Part shown: positions 53,272 through 61,981 of the stretch, piece by piece
How positions within the stretch are numbered: position 1 is the first letter of the stretch
Layout: each line of letters begins with the position of its first letter
Assembly: GCA_022616055.1 (NCBI GenBank)
Contig: JAKEFM010000246.1
Location: 1-64,000, forward strand
Direction: 5' to 3'
Source: Planctomycetota bacterium
GTDB lineage: Bacteria; Planctomycetota; UBA1135; JAKEFM01
Length of the DNA stretch: 64,000 nt
Notes under the pieces: generated by a model
Told to the model about the DNA's origin: nothing
Databases searched by the model: none
What the model saw: the letters and a program-made list of their open reading frames with translations, nothing else
Translations under genes and position numbers: made by a program

Positions 53272-54314
53272 CCGATCCGCTCGACCCGGGTTCGCGTCTC
53301 GCCCGCGAGAGCGAGGGCCCGCTCGCGGATGCGCCGCTGGAGCGCGTGGATCTCGCGCGCCTTCTTGTCCGCGACCGGGATCCTCGCCCCGGCGATGCGC
53401 CCGTGCCCGCCGAACGTCCCCTCGCCATCGAGGATCTGCCGGATCATCGGGTAGGCGTCCGTCCCCGGGGCGTCGATGCGCAGGGAGACGTAGTAGGTCC
53501 CCTCGTGGTGGCCGCCGGCGAGGGTCCACTTCGTCCCGCGGTAGCGCAGGAGGAGGTCGGCCACCTCGGAGACCATGTCGGGGTTCGAGAGCTTTCCGAG
53601 GAAGGCGAGGACGACGCCGCCGTGGGAGCGGGCGATGCCGAGCGCCCGGCGCAGCTCGCGGAAGTACTCGGGGGGGAGGTTCGGGTTCTTGATCCGCGCG
53701 AGCATCCGGCGATCCGAGACGGGGAGGAGCTCGTCGTAGGCGCGCGCGTCGGCCGCCGAGGCGTTGCGCTCGAGGTCGGCCGTGTCGAAGCGCACGCCGC
53801 AGAAGAGGGCGGTCGCGATCCGGATGGGGATCGGCAGGGGAATCGCGCGGAGGTACTCGTAGACGAGGGTCGAGGTGGCGCCGTACTCCGTCCGGATGTC
53901 GTAGAAGGGGACCGTCGGCAGCTCCCCGCCCGGCGGGACGTGGTGGTCGATGACGGCGAGGAGGGGGACGTCGGGGGGGGTGACCGTGTGGCCGAAGCCC
54001 GGCTGCGTGTCGACCATCGCCGCCGCGCCGAACCCCGAGCGGTCGATCGTGTTGAAGGGGACGAGCGGGATCTCGAGCCGCTCGACCATCTCCCGGTTCT
54101 CGGCGCGGAAGATCGCCCCGTTCATCGCGAGGACCGTCTCGACCCCCGCCCCCTCCCGCAGCAGGTGCATGAGCCCGACGGCCGCCCCGAGCGCGTCGGG
54201 ATCGGGGTTGCGGTGGGTGAGGACGAGGACCCGTCGTTTCCCGCGGAAGATCCCGGGGAGGCGGCGCGGGTCGGGGCGCGACCCCGACGGCGCTGCGGGC
54301 ACCCGCTCGGGCAT
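53268..54314 (-). CDS. DHH/DHHA1 phosphoesterase (NrnA-like)
   Basis: 348 aa. Mn-binding motifs: HRNPDPDALG (H34, D38, D40), the Asp in VDTQP, DHH in VIDHHVPPGG, and GGHHEG of DHHA1. NrnA-type enzymes degrade short oligoribonucleotides and dephosphorylate pAp, while others hydrolyse cyclic dinucleotides; this one lacks an obvious sensor domain, so it cannot be narrowed. It overlaps thiD by 4 nt. Confidence 0.88.
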   Translation of the reverse strand: MPERVPAAPSGSRPDPRRLPGIFRGKRRVLVLTHRNPDPDALGAAVGLMHLLREGAGVETVLAMNGAIFRAENREMVERLEIPLVPFNTIDRSGFGAAAMVDTQPGFGHTVTPPDVPLLAVIDHHVPPGGELPTVPFYDIRTEYGATSTLVYEYLRAIPLPIPIRIATALFCGVRFDTADLERNASAADARAYDELLPVSDRRMLARIKNPNLPPEYFRELRRALGIARSHGGVVLAFLGKLSNPDMVSEVADLLLRYRGTKWTLAGGHHEGTYYVSLRIDAPGTDAYPMIRQILDGEGTFGGHGRIAGARIPVADKKAREIHALQRRIRERALALAGETRTRVERIG

Positions 54315-54320
54315 GGGGGG

Positions 54321-55220
54321 TCAGAAACCTTGTTTCCGAAGATACCGCAGCCCCTCGTGGACCGCGGTTCGTTCGAGCTGCGGGTCGAGGACGAGCACCC
54401 GAGGGACGCCCCGCCGGACGTATCCGGCGACGAGGCGGAAGTCGACCTCGCCGCACCCGGGCGGCCGGCCGGACTCGCCTGCGGCGAGGTCGTGGAGACG
54501 CGCCGCGGCGAGGCGGTCGACGAGACGCTCGAGCCACGCGCCGGCCGGGGCGATCCCGAGGCGATCGAGGAGGTGCGCGCTCGCGGTGTCGTGGAGATAG
54601 CCGAGCCGCCGGCCGGGGAGCGCCTCGAAGACGTGGGCCGCCCCCTCGGGATCGAGAACGGCGTCGGGCGCGCTCGGGGTCTCGAGACAGAGGAGCGCGC
54701 CGGGCTCCCGCGCCGAGATCGCGTGCAAGGAGCGGCACAGCCGCTCGAGGGCGGCGGCCCGGCCCCGGGCGGCGTCCGTCGCGATCCCGGTCACGGCGTC
54801 GCGACGCCCCGGGCTGGCCGATGCGAGGGCGGAGACGTCGCCCAGCCGCTCGACCCGTTCGCGGAGGCCGGGAAGGCGGACGCTGCCGGCGGGGAGGGAG
54901 ACCGTGGGGCAGCGAACCGCGCGCGCGAGCTCGATGTGGCGCAGCACCTCGCCCACCGCCCGCTCCCGGGCCCCGGCGTCGGCGTCCGCGAGTCGGGAGA
55001 GGACCTCGCGCCGCGCGGAATCCGCCGTGAGGCACCCCGCCTCGAGGAGGGCGACGCGGACGCCGGTCCGGGCGAGCGACTCCTCGACGCCGCCGAAGGA
55101 GGGGACGGGGTCCATCCGGCCGAAAGCGATCCCCTCGAAGGAGAGGGAGGCGGTCGCCTCGACCTGCTCGGAGGCCCGGCGGATCCGCGACCCGAACCAG
55201 ACGTTCGAGAGGGCGAACAA
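54321..55220 (-). CDS. Sugar phosphate isomerase/epimerase-like TIM barrel
   Basis: 299 aa of the xylose-isomerase-like / AP endonuclease 2 superfamily, seen in LSFEGIAFGRM, the metal-region LLCLETPSAPDAV and the late HDTASAH segment. Metal ligands expected in this fold (Glu, Asp, His) are plausible but not certain from sequence alone. The substrate is unknown. It ends 6 nt before the DHH start. Confidence 0.7.
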   Translation of the reverse strand: MFALSNVWFGSRIRRASEQVEATASLSFEGIAFGRMDPVPSFGGVEESLARTGVRVALLEAGCLTADSARREVLSRLADADAGARERAVGEVLRHIELARAVRCPTVSLPAGSVRLPGLRERVERLGDVSALASASPGRRDAVTGIATDAARGRAAALERLCRSLHAISAREPGALLCLETPSAPDAVLDPEGAAHVFEALPGRRLGYLHDTASAHLLDRLGIAPAGAWLERLVDRLAAARLHDLAAGESGRPPGCGEVDFRLVAGYVRRGVPRVLVLDPQLERTAVHEGLRYLRKQGF

Positions 55221-55229
55221 GGGCGCGGT

Positions 55230-56669
55230 CTAGACCCGGACTTCGGCGCGGGGCACGGAGGGGCGGAGGCGGCGGAGCAGGGGGTCGACCTCGCCCCGCA
55301 GGAACTCCTCGACCTGCGCGGGGGCGCGTCCCACCAGGCGCGTCGCGTCGGCGGCGCCGTCGATCCGGTCGCGCACCTTCGCGAAGGCGGGATCCGCGCG
55401 GAGCCGGTCCAGGAGATCGTTCTTCCCCGCCCCCTCCCGCAGCGCCCGCGCGACGTCGTGGGCATGGACGCGGATCCGCTCGTGGAGCGCCTGGCGGTCC
55501 CCGCCCGCGGAGACCGCGTCCATGAGGAGGTCCTCCGTGGCGAGGAAGGGGAGCTCCGTCGCGAGGTTCGCCGCGATCCGGCCCGGATAGACCGCGAGGC
55601 CGGAGGCGACGTCGGCGAGGAGGAGGAGGATCGCGTCCGCCGCGAGGAACGCGTCCGGCAGGACGATCCGGCGGTTCGCCGAGTCGTCGAGGGAGCGCTC
55701 GAGCCACTGGTTCGCCGCCGTCTCGGCGGCGTTCGGGAGGAGGGAGACGAGGTAGCGGGAGAGGGAGCAGATCCGCTCCGAGCGGACGGGGTTGCGCTTG
55801 TAGGCCATCGCCGAGGATCCGACCTGCCCCTCCTCGATCGGCTCGTCGACCTCGCCGCGGTGCATCAGGAGGCGCACGTCCGTGGCGAACTTCGAGGCGG
55901 ACGGGCCGACGCCGCAGACGACGGCGAGGACGCGGAAGTCGACCTTCCGCGGATAGGTCTGCCCCGTGACGGCGAAGGCCGAGGCGAAGCCGAGCTTCTC
56001 GGTGACCCTGCGGTCGAGGTCGCGGACCTTCCCCTCGTCCCCCTTGAAGAGCCGGAGGAAGGAGGCCTGGGTCCCGGTCGTCCCCTTGACGCCGAGGAAG
56101 CGCAGGTCGGCGGCCGCCCGCTCGATCTCCGCGAGGTCCATCGCGAGGTCCTGGGCCCAGAGGCAGGCGCGCTTGCCGAGCGTGGTGCACTGGGCGGGCT
56201 GGAAGTGCGTGAACCCGAGGACGGGGAGGTCCTTCCACTTCCGGGCGAAGGCGGCGAGGGGCTCGAGCCCCTGGACGAGGCGGTCCCGCAGGAGGTGGAG
56301 CGCCTCCCGGAGCAGGATCAGGTCGGCGTTGTCGGTGACGTAGGTCGAGGTCGCCCCGAGGTGGAGGATCGGCCTCGCCTTCGGGCAGACCGCGCCGAAG
56401 GCGTGGATGTGCGCCATGACGTCGTGGCGCAGCTCCTTCTCCTTCCTCTCCGCGAAGTCGAAGTCGATGTCCCCCTCGTGCGCGCGCAGCTCCGCGACCT
56501 GCTCCTCGGCGATGGGGAGGCCGAGATCCCGCTGCGCCTCGGCGAGGGCGATCCAGAGCCGCCGCCAGGTCCGGATGCGCCTGTCCGCCGAGAAGAGGCG
56601 GACCATCTCCCGGCTCGCGTACCGGGCGACGAGCGGGCTCTCGTAGGACTCGCGCGGGGTGGAGGCCAC
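55230..56669 (-). CDS. purB: Adenylosuccinate lyase
   Basis: 479 aa. The signature GSSAMAYKRNPVRSE is intact, with THFQPAQCTTLGKRACLW and HLGATSTYVTDNADL upstream. It catalyses two purine steps, SAICAR to AICAR and adenylosuccinate to AMP, releasing fumarate. It lies between the cytochrome oxidase genes and the sugar-isomerase-like gene in a common minus-strand array; the grouping is not obviously functional. Confidence 0.96.
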   Translation of the reverse strand: MASTPRESYESPLVARYASREMVRLFSADRRIRTWRRLWIALAEAQRDLGLPIAEEQVAELRAHEGDIDFDFAERKEKELRHDVMAHIHAFGAVCPKARPILHLGATSTYVTDNADLILLREALHLLRDRLVQGLEPLAAFARKWKDLPVLGFTHFQPAQCTTLGKRACLWAQDLAMDLAEIERAAADLRFLGVKGTTGTQASFLRLFKGDEGKVRDLDRRVTEKLGFASAFAVTGQTYPRKVDFRVLAVVCGVGPSASKFATDVRLLMHRGEVDEPIEEGQVGSSAMAYKRNPVRSERICSLSRYLVSLLPNAAETAANQWLERSLDDSANRRIVLPDAFLAADAILLLLADVASGLAVYPGRIAANLATELPFLATEDLLMDAVSAGGDRQALHERIRVHAHDVARALREGAGKNDLLDRLRADPAFAKVRDRIDGAADATRLVGRAPAQVEEFLRGEVDPLLRRLRPSVPRAEVRV

Positions 56670-56708
56670 GCCGGGGCGCGATTCTATCCCGCACGCCCGG
56701 GCGATCCG

Positions 56709-56903
56709 TCAGGACCCGTCGCGGCGCCGGAACGCCTGGAAGAGGAGGGCGGCGACCCCCCCCATCGCGGCGAGGAACGGCACGACGAGGAGGAGCCAAG
56801 ACCAGCGGATCCCCCGCACGAGCCCCTCCCCTGCGCCCGTCCGGTAGACCTCCCGGCACAGCGCGCACTGGGCGACGCCGAGGAGGAGGGAGAGGACGCT
56901 CAC
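56709..56903 (-). CDS. Small membrane protein in the cytochrome oxidase cluster
   Basis: 64 aa with one long hydrophobic segment (WSWLLLVVPFLAAMGGVAALLF) and an N-terminal CALC pair. The start at 56903 overlaps the stop of coxD by 4 nt, which supports it. Perhaps an oxidase assembly or accessory protein. Not recognised. Confidence 0.6.
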   Translation of the reverse strand: MSVLSLLLGVAQCALCREVYRTGAGEGLVRGIRWSWLLLVVPFLAAMGGVAALLFQAFRRRDGS

Positions 56904-57187
56904 CGCCGCGCCCCGATGTCGGGGATCAGGGCGACGACGAAGGCGACGACGAGGAGGAGGGGGAGGAGCGCGATCGCGCGCAGGATCCGCCCCTCGATCC
57001 GCAGGTGCATGAAGTGGAGGACGACGAGCGCCGCCTTCGCGAGGGCGCTGCCGACGAGGAGGGAGGCGGTCGCGCCGCGGCCGAGGGGAACGCGGACGAC
57101 CGCCAGCTCGAAGGCGGTCAGGACCGCGAGCCAGCCGTAGACGACGGCGGGGCGCATCAAGCGGGCGGTGCCGGTGGCCGCGTTCAC
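56900..57187 (-). CDS. coxD: Cytochrome c oxidase subunit IV-like
   Basis: 95 aa from the GTG overlapping coxC; ATG at 57157 is possible. Three hydrophobic segments with AKAALVVLHFMHLRIEGR, which is typical of bacterial caa3-type subunit IV (COX4_pro). It stabilises the oxidase; no catalytic residues are expected. Confidence 0.82.
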   Translation of the reverse strand: MNAATGTARLMRPAVVYGWLAVLTAFELAVVRVPLGRGATASLLVGSALAKAALVVLHFMHLRIEGRILRAIALLPLLLVVAFVVALIPDIGARR

Positions 57188-57765
57188 AGGAGGACCAGGA
57201 TGGCGAAGAGGACGATCCAGACGACGTCGACGAAGTGCCAGTACAGGCCCGCGTTCTCGATCCACGCGATCCGCCGGGCGAAGGCGGGCCGCCGCGAGAA
57301 GAGGAGGAGCGAGACGAGGGTGACGAGGCCGCCGAGGACGTGGAGCCCGTGGAACCCGGTCAGGGTGAAGTAGCACGCCCCGAAGAGGCTCGACCCGATC
57401 GTGATTCCGCCGCCGACGAGGTGGGCGTAGTCGAAGGCCTTGAGGCCGAGGAAGGTCCCTCCGAGGAGGATCGTCGCGAGGAGGGAGCGGCGCATCGCCG
57501 GGAGGTCGCCGCGCTCCGCGGCCCGCACGGCGTTCACCATCGTCACGGAGGACGTGATCAGGACGAAGGTGTTGATCCCGAGGAGCGTCGTGTCGAGGGT
57601 CGCCGCGGGGAGCGGCCAGGAGGCGCTTCCCATCCGCAGGACCAGGTAGCTCCCGACGAGCGCCCCGAAGAACATCACCTCCGAGGCGAGGAAGATCCAG
57701 ACGCCGAGCTTCCCGGACGCGACGCCCGTCGCCGGGCGCTCGAGGTCGACCGCCTCCGCCGTCAC
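57184..57765 (-). CDS. coxC: Cytochrome c oxidase subunit III
   Basis: 193 aa from a GTG with GGAGG 5 nt upstream. It is a five-helix type with KLGVWIFLASEVMFFGAL, GFHGLHVLGGL and the terminal YWHFVDVVWIVLF, which are conserved in subunit III. It forms the membrane oxidase with coxA and coxB and helps keep the proton uptake and active site stable. It follows coxA by 10 nt. Confidence 0.93.
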   Translation of the reverse strand: MTAEAVDLERPATGVASGKLGVWIFLASEVMFFGALVGSYLVLRMGSASWPLPAATLDTTLLGINTFVLITSSVTMVNAVRAAERGDLPAMRRSLLATILLGGTFLGLKAFDYAHLVGGGITIGSSLFGACYFTLTGFHGLHVLGGLVTLVSLLLFSRRPAFARRIAWIENAGLYWHFVDVVWIVLFAILVLL

Positions 57766-57775
57766 CTCGTCCTCC

Positions 57776-59491
57776 TCACGTGAGGGAGACCTCCTCGTCC
57801 TGGGGCACCCAGTCCCTCCCCCCCGGCCCGGGCCGCCCGTACTCGTGGGGGCCCCCCGCGACGCGCGGCGTCCGCTCGAAGTTGTGGGGCGGGGGAGGGG
57901 AGGCGACGCTCCACTCGAGAGTCGCCGCCCCCCACGGATTGGCCGGCGCCGCGGGCCCGGCGCGCAGGCTGCGGAAGAAGTCCCAGGCGAAGAGGAGCTG
58001 GACGAGCCCGAGGCCGAGAGTCCCCCACCCCGCGAGGACGCTCCACCCCCTCATCGGCTGGAGGTACTCGTAGACGAAGGGGTCGGCGACGCGCCTCGGC
58101 ATCCCGGCGATCCCCATCCGGAACATCGCGAGGAAAACGACGTTGAGGAGGAGGAACGAGAGGAGGAAGTGGACGACCGAGAGCCGCGCGTTCATCCGGC
58201 GGCCGAACATCTTCGGGAACCAGTAGGAGATCGCCGCGAAGGAGCCGAGGAAGACGCTCGCCGCGAGCGTGTAGTGGAAGTGGGCGACGACGAAATAGGT
58301 GTCGTGGATGTAGATGTCGAAGGCCTGGAGCGCGTTGAAGACCCCCGTCAGTCCCCCGACGGCGAAGACGAAGACGATCCCGAGCGCGTAGACCATCGGG
58401 GGCTCGAACCGGATCGAGCCCTTCCAGAGCGTCCCGAGCCAGTTGAGGAAGAGGAGGGCGGTCGGGACGCTGACGGCGAGCGTGAGGAGGACGAACGCCT
58501 TCCCGAGGAGGGGGCTCATCCCCGAGGTGAACATGTGGTGGCCCCAGACGATCCCGCTCACGGCGACGATCGCCGCCATCGCGATCACGGAGACGCGGTA
58601 GCCGAAGGCGGGCTTGCGCGAGAAGACCGAGAGGAGGTCGGAGAGGATCCCCCAGACCGGCAGGATCAGGATGTAGACCTCCGGGTGGCCGAACCCCCAG
58701 AAGAGGTGCTGGTAGAGGAGGGGCTGCCCCCCCTCGAAGGGGGCGTTCGCGCCGGCGAGGAAGAAGCTCGTCCCGGCGACCCGGTCGAGGAGGACGAGGA
58801 TCAGCGCCGCCGCGACGACGGGGACCCACAGGACGTTCAGGACCGAGGTGAAGAAGTAGCTCCAGGTCGCGAGCGGCAGGCGCCGCAGCGTCATCCCGGG
58901 GGCCCGCAGGTTGAGGATCGTCGCGACGAAGTTGATCGCCCCGAGGAGCGTCGAGGTCCCGGCGAGGACGATCCCGAGGAGCCAGAGCGTCTGGCCCTGG
59001 CCGAGGGTCACCCCCCGGTCCGAGGAGAGGGGCGGGTAGTTCGTCCATCCGGCCGAGGCCGCGCCTCCCGGGACGAAGAAGGAGGCCGCCATGACGAGGC
59101 CGCCGGCGAAGAGGATCCAGTAGGAGGTCGCGTTGAGGCGGGGGTAGGCCATGTCGCGCGCCCCGATCTGGAGCGGGACGACGAAGTTCCCCATGGCCCC
59201 GATCAGGATCGGCGTGACGGCGAAGAAGACCATCAGCGATCCGTGCATCGTGAAGAGCATCGTGTAGTGCTCCCCCCCCATGATCCCCCCCTTCCCGAAG
59301 AGGAGACCGCCGACGAGGGGGACGGAGCGGAAGGGGTAGGCGAGCTGCCAGCGGATGAGCAGCGCCATCAGTCCCGCGAAGAAGAGGAAGAAGATCCCCG
59401 TGAAGAGGTACTGCTTCCCGATCACCTTGTGGTCGGTCGAGAAGACCCGGGCGAGGAGCCCGGCGGGCCGCGGGTGCGCCCCGGGCGTCAA
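57776..59491 (-). CDS. coxA: Cytochrome c oxidase subunit I
   Basis: 571 aa from a TTG in a TTGA overlap with coxB, which gives a normal length. Heme-copper ligands: His in TMHGSLMVF (heme a), HPEVY (CuB His-Tyr), WGHHMFT (CuB pair), and VVAHFHYTL (heme a3 and a). The proton-channel Glu in GHPEVY is present. It reduces O2 to water and pumps protons. The TTG start is unusual for such a key gene and may set a lower expression relative to coxB. Confidence 0.96.
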   Translation of the reverse strand: MTPGAHPRPAGLLARVFSTDHKVIGKQYLFTGIFFLFFAGLMALLIRWQLAYPFRSVPLVGGLLFGKGGIMGGEHYTMLFTMHGSLMVFFAVTPILIGAMGNFVVPLQIGARDMAYPRLNATSYWILFAGGLVMAASFFVPGGAASAGWTNYPPLSSDRGVTLGQGQTLWLLGIVLAGTSTLLGAINFVATILNLRAPGMTLRRLPLATWSYFFTSVLNVLWVPVVAAALILVLLDRVAGTSFFLAGANAPFEGGQPLLYQHLFWGFGHPEVYILILPVWGILSDLLSVFSRKPAFGYRVSVIAMAAIVAVSGIVWGHHMFTSGMSPLLGKAFVLLTLAVSVPTALLFLNWLGTLWKGSIRFEPPMVYALGIVFVFAVGGLTGVFNALQAFDIYIHDTYFVVAHFHYTLAASVFLGSFAAISYWFPKMFGRRMNARLSVVHFLLSFLLLNVVFLAMFRMGIAGMPRRVADPFVYEYLQPMRGWSVLAGWGTLGLGLVQLLFAWDFFRSLRAGPAAPANPWGAATLEWSVASPPPPHNFERTPRVAGGPHEYGRPGPGGRDWVPQDEEVSLT

Positions 59492-60216
59492 TCCGATTCC
59501 CTCTTCATGCGCGTCCACGCCCGCCAGAGCTCCTGGTCGGCGCCGTACTCCTCCCGCGTCCGCGCGATCCACTCCGCGACCTCCTCCTCCGACCCGACGT
59601 GCAGGAAGCCGCGCATCCGGTAGTGCTCGAGCCCGCAGAGCTCGGCGCAGGCGACCTCGTACGTCCCGGTCTTCGTCGCCTGGAAGTAGGCCCGCGTCGT
59701 CAAGCCGGGCAGCGCGTCCTGCTTGATCCGGAAGTGGGGCAGGAAGAAGGAGTGGACGACATCCATCGAGCGCAGCTCGACCAGGACGGGCCGGCCCGCG
59801 GGGACGTGGATCTGGTTCAGCGTCGTGAGGTCGTCGTCGGTCCCGAACTCCCCGTCCTCCCCCGGATAGCGGACGTTCCAGACGAACTGCTGGGGCATCA
59901 CCTGGATCCGGAACGCCTTCGCCGGGTCGGGCGGCGTCCCGACGAGGGCGTCGAAGACGCGGTGGTCCTCGAGGGCGAGGTTGAGGTCGATCCCGACGAA
60001 GACGGCGAAGGCGAGTCCGAGCGAGAGGAGGAGTGCGCCGCGCCCGGAGCCGTGCGTGTACGTGGGGAGGCGACCCGGCCGCGCCCGGTAGCGCACGAGG
60101 CACCAGCCGAGGATCGCGACGACCGCGAGGAAGGCGGCCAGCGTCAGCCAGAAGGCGTGGCCGTAGAGCCGGTCGAGGAGGTGCCCGTGGAGGGAGGCGT
60201 CTTCGGGGAATCCCAT
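59488..60216 (-). CDS. coxB: Cytochrome c oxidase subunit II
   Basis: 242 aa, two N-terminal helices and a periplasmic cupredoxin domain. The CuA site is CAELCGLEHYRMRG (C-x3-C-x3-H-x2-M) with an upstream His in MDVVHSFFLPHF. There is no fused cytochrome c, so electrons must come from a separate carrier not seen in this window. It is the first gene of the coxBACD run. Confidence 0.95.
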   Translation of the reverse strand: MGFPEDASLHGHLLDRLYGHAFWLTLAAFLAVVAILGWCLVRYRARPGRLPTYTHGSGRGALLLSLGLAFAVFVGIDLNLALEDHRVFDALVGTPPDPAKAFRIQVMPQQFVWNVRYPGEDGEFGTDDDLTTLNQIHVPAGRPVLVELRSMDVVHSFFLPHFRIKQDALPGLTTRAYFQATKTGTYEVACAELCGLEHYRMRGFLHVGSEEEVAEWIARTREEYGADQELWRAWTRMKRESD

Positions 60217-60442
60217 CGTCGGCGGCCCGTCGCGACTCCTCCGCGAGCCCGCGGCGGGGGGAGCCGGCGATCGAGGATGCGTCGCGGCCCCCGGAACAAA
60301 CCGCAGGCCGGGTCTACGACGCCGCGCGGAGGGACGCCCACCGAGCGGGAGACAGGCATGGGGCGCCTGTTTTCCGCCGGTCCGTGGAGCAAATTCTCTG
60401 CGCCACCGGCGAAACCCCGCCGATCCGAGGGCGTGAACAGAC

Positions 60443-60478
60443 GCGCGGGCCGACCGAGGCGGCTCGGCCGACCCGCGC
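60443..60478 (-). terminator. Terminator after the Tyr/Arg-rich secreted gene
   Basis: 14 pairs with two mismatches around a 4-nt loop; outer arms GCGCGGG/CCCGCGC. It lies 20 nt past the stop at 60498, and on the minus strand is followed by GTCTGTTC. Confidence 0.5.
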
Positions 60479-60497
60479 TACCGAAGGAGGGATTGGA

Positions 60498-60866
60498 CTA
60501 CCGGCAAACCACGGGCCCCGGGACCCAGACGCGATACTTCTCGGTCCGGTAGTAGGGGTCGCGCCAGACCTTCCTGTAGTAGCCGGCGCGCACGCAGATG
60601 CGGATGGTGCGGTAGTGGTGCCGGCGGTTCTCGAAGACCGGATCGATCCAGACGGTCTCGAAGCAGCCCGGGACGTAGACCTGCCTCTCCCGGTACTCGT
60701 AGTGCCCGACGGGCGCGTAGCGGACCGGCTCGACGGGAGCGCAGTGGACGGGCGCGCGGAACCCGAACCCGAACTTCCCGAAGCTCATGAAGAACCCGTC
60801 CCGGTGGCTCGCGCGGGCGTCGACGGCCAGGGCGGCGAGGGCGAGGGGGAGGAAGATCGCTTTCAT
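60498..60866 (-). CDS. Small secreted Tyr/Arg-rich protein
   Basis: 122 aa from the ATG at 60866 with GGAG 8 nt upstream. Signal peptide MKAIFLPLALAALAVDARA. The rest is rich in Tyr, Arg, Val and Pro (YEYRERQVYVPGCFETVW, YYRKVWRDPYYRTEKYRVWVPG) with four Cys. The pattern of alternating aromatic and basic residues resembles small Planctomycetota envelope proteins. Function unknown. Confidence 0.68.
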   Translation of the reverse strand: MKAIFLPLALAALAVDARASHRDGFFMSFGKFGFGFRAPVHCAPVEPVRYAPVGHYEYRERQVYVPGCFETVWIDPVFENRRHHYRTIRICVRAGYYRKVWRDPYYRTEKYRVWVPGPVVCR

Positions 60867-61031
60867 CGTCGTTGCTCCGTTGGCTGGGGGCTGCGCAGGG
60901 GATAACGCGAAGGGCGTTCCAGGTCGTCGGCGCACGCAAACCAACGAGGCGCAAGGACTTGTCCCCCGCCCCTCAGCGCGAGGGGTGTCCCGCTGCAGTC
61001 CCTCCCTGTCCCCCGCGAGGGACAAGGGACG

Positions 61032-61553
61032 CTAGATCCCGCCCGGCCCCCCCGTCGCGAGGAGGGAGGTCGCCGCTCCTCCCGCGATCGCCCCCAGCGC
61101 GACGGCGAGCCCCGCGCGATCCCCCGCGCCGAAGACCCACCGGAGGAGGGCGAGCCCGGCGCCCGCGCCGAAGAGGTCGGTCGCCACGTCGATCACCGAG
61201 GCCGCGCGCCCCGGCACGAGGTGCTGGTGCCACTCGTCGGAGATCGCGTAGGCGAGGACGAGCGCGAGAGCGAGGGCGAACGTGCGGCCCCCCGGCGCCG
61301 GCTCCCCGGTGTTCTTCGGGGAGAGAGCGAGAAGGAGGAAGACCGCGAGGACCCCATAGACCGGCGCGTGCGCCGCGTTGTGGAGGAGCCGCTCCAGGTA
61401 GGTCATCGGCGCCGCCGGGTCGCCCGGCTTCGCCGAGAGGGCGAAGATCAGGGCCGCCCAGGCGAGCGCGGCGACCGCCCAGAGCGCGCGCGGCGGCCGC
61501 GCGAGGATCCGCGAGAACGCCGCCGCGAGGCCCGGGAGGAGCGGCCGCCTCAC
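61032..61553 (-). CDS. VanZ-like membrane protein
   Basis: 173 aa from a GTG overlapping the RsbW-like gene (GTGA). About four helices; the VanZ signature is seen in AISDEWHQHLVPGRAASVIDVATDLFGAGAGL. VanZ proteins modulate envelope peptide or lipid sensitivity, though the broader family has unknown roles. It is the last gene of the minus-strand set running from the FlhG-like gene. Confidence 0.8.
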   Translation of the reverse strand: MRRPLLPGLAAAFSRILARPPRALWAVAALAWAALIFALSAKPGDPAAPMTYLERLLHNAAHAPVYGVLAVFLLLALSPKNTGEPAPGGRTFALALALVLAYAISDEWHQHLVPGRAASVIDVATDLFGAGAGLALLRWVFGAGDRAGLAVALGAIAGGAATSLLATGGPGGI

Positions 61554-61981
61554 CGCGGGCGGGACCGGTCCTTCACCAGGCGGACGACGACCGTCTCTCC
61601 GGCCGGGCGGACCTGGACGCGGTCGACGCAGCAGCGCACGAGGAAGAGCCCCCGGCCCCGGTCGTTCCCGTCCTCGGGGAGCTCCCCGGAGGTCTCGAGC
61701 GCGCGGCGCAGCGCGCCGACGCGCTCCGCCCGCCCGCCGGCGATCCGCAGGACGATCCGGTCCGGCCGGACGTCGAGGTGGAAGCGGAGGCTCCCCTCCG
61801 TCCCCCCGCCGTGCTCGATCGCGTTGTTCGCGACCTCCGTCAGGGCGAGGCCCAGCTCCTCGAGCGCCCGGCCGCGCCATCCTCCCCCGCGACAGAACGC
61901 GAGGATCGCCCGGCGCGCGGGCGGGATCCGGCGCGCCTCCCCCGGCAGGGAGAGGCGCATCTCGGAGCGACCGTCGGTCAC
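61550..61981 (-). CDS. RsbW-like anti-sigma/serine kinase ATPase
   Basis: 143 aa from the GTG overlapping nadC; an upstream start at 62011 is possible. A compact HATPase_c domain: N-box ALTEVANNAIEHG and G-box DGNDRGRGLFLV. Such stand-alone ATPases phosphorylate STAS-domain anti-anti-sigma factors or bind sigma factors directly. No STAS partner or sigma factor is adjacent. Confidence 0.8.
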   Translation of the reverse strand: MTDGRSEMRLSLPGEARRIPPARRAILAFCRGGGWRGRALEELGLALTEVANNAIEHGGGTEGSLRFHLDVRPDRIVLRIAGGRAERVGALRRALETSGELPEDGNDRGRGLFLVRCCVDRVQVRPAGETVVVRLVKDRSRPR

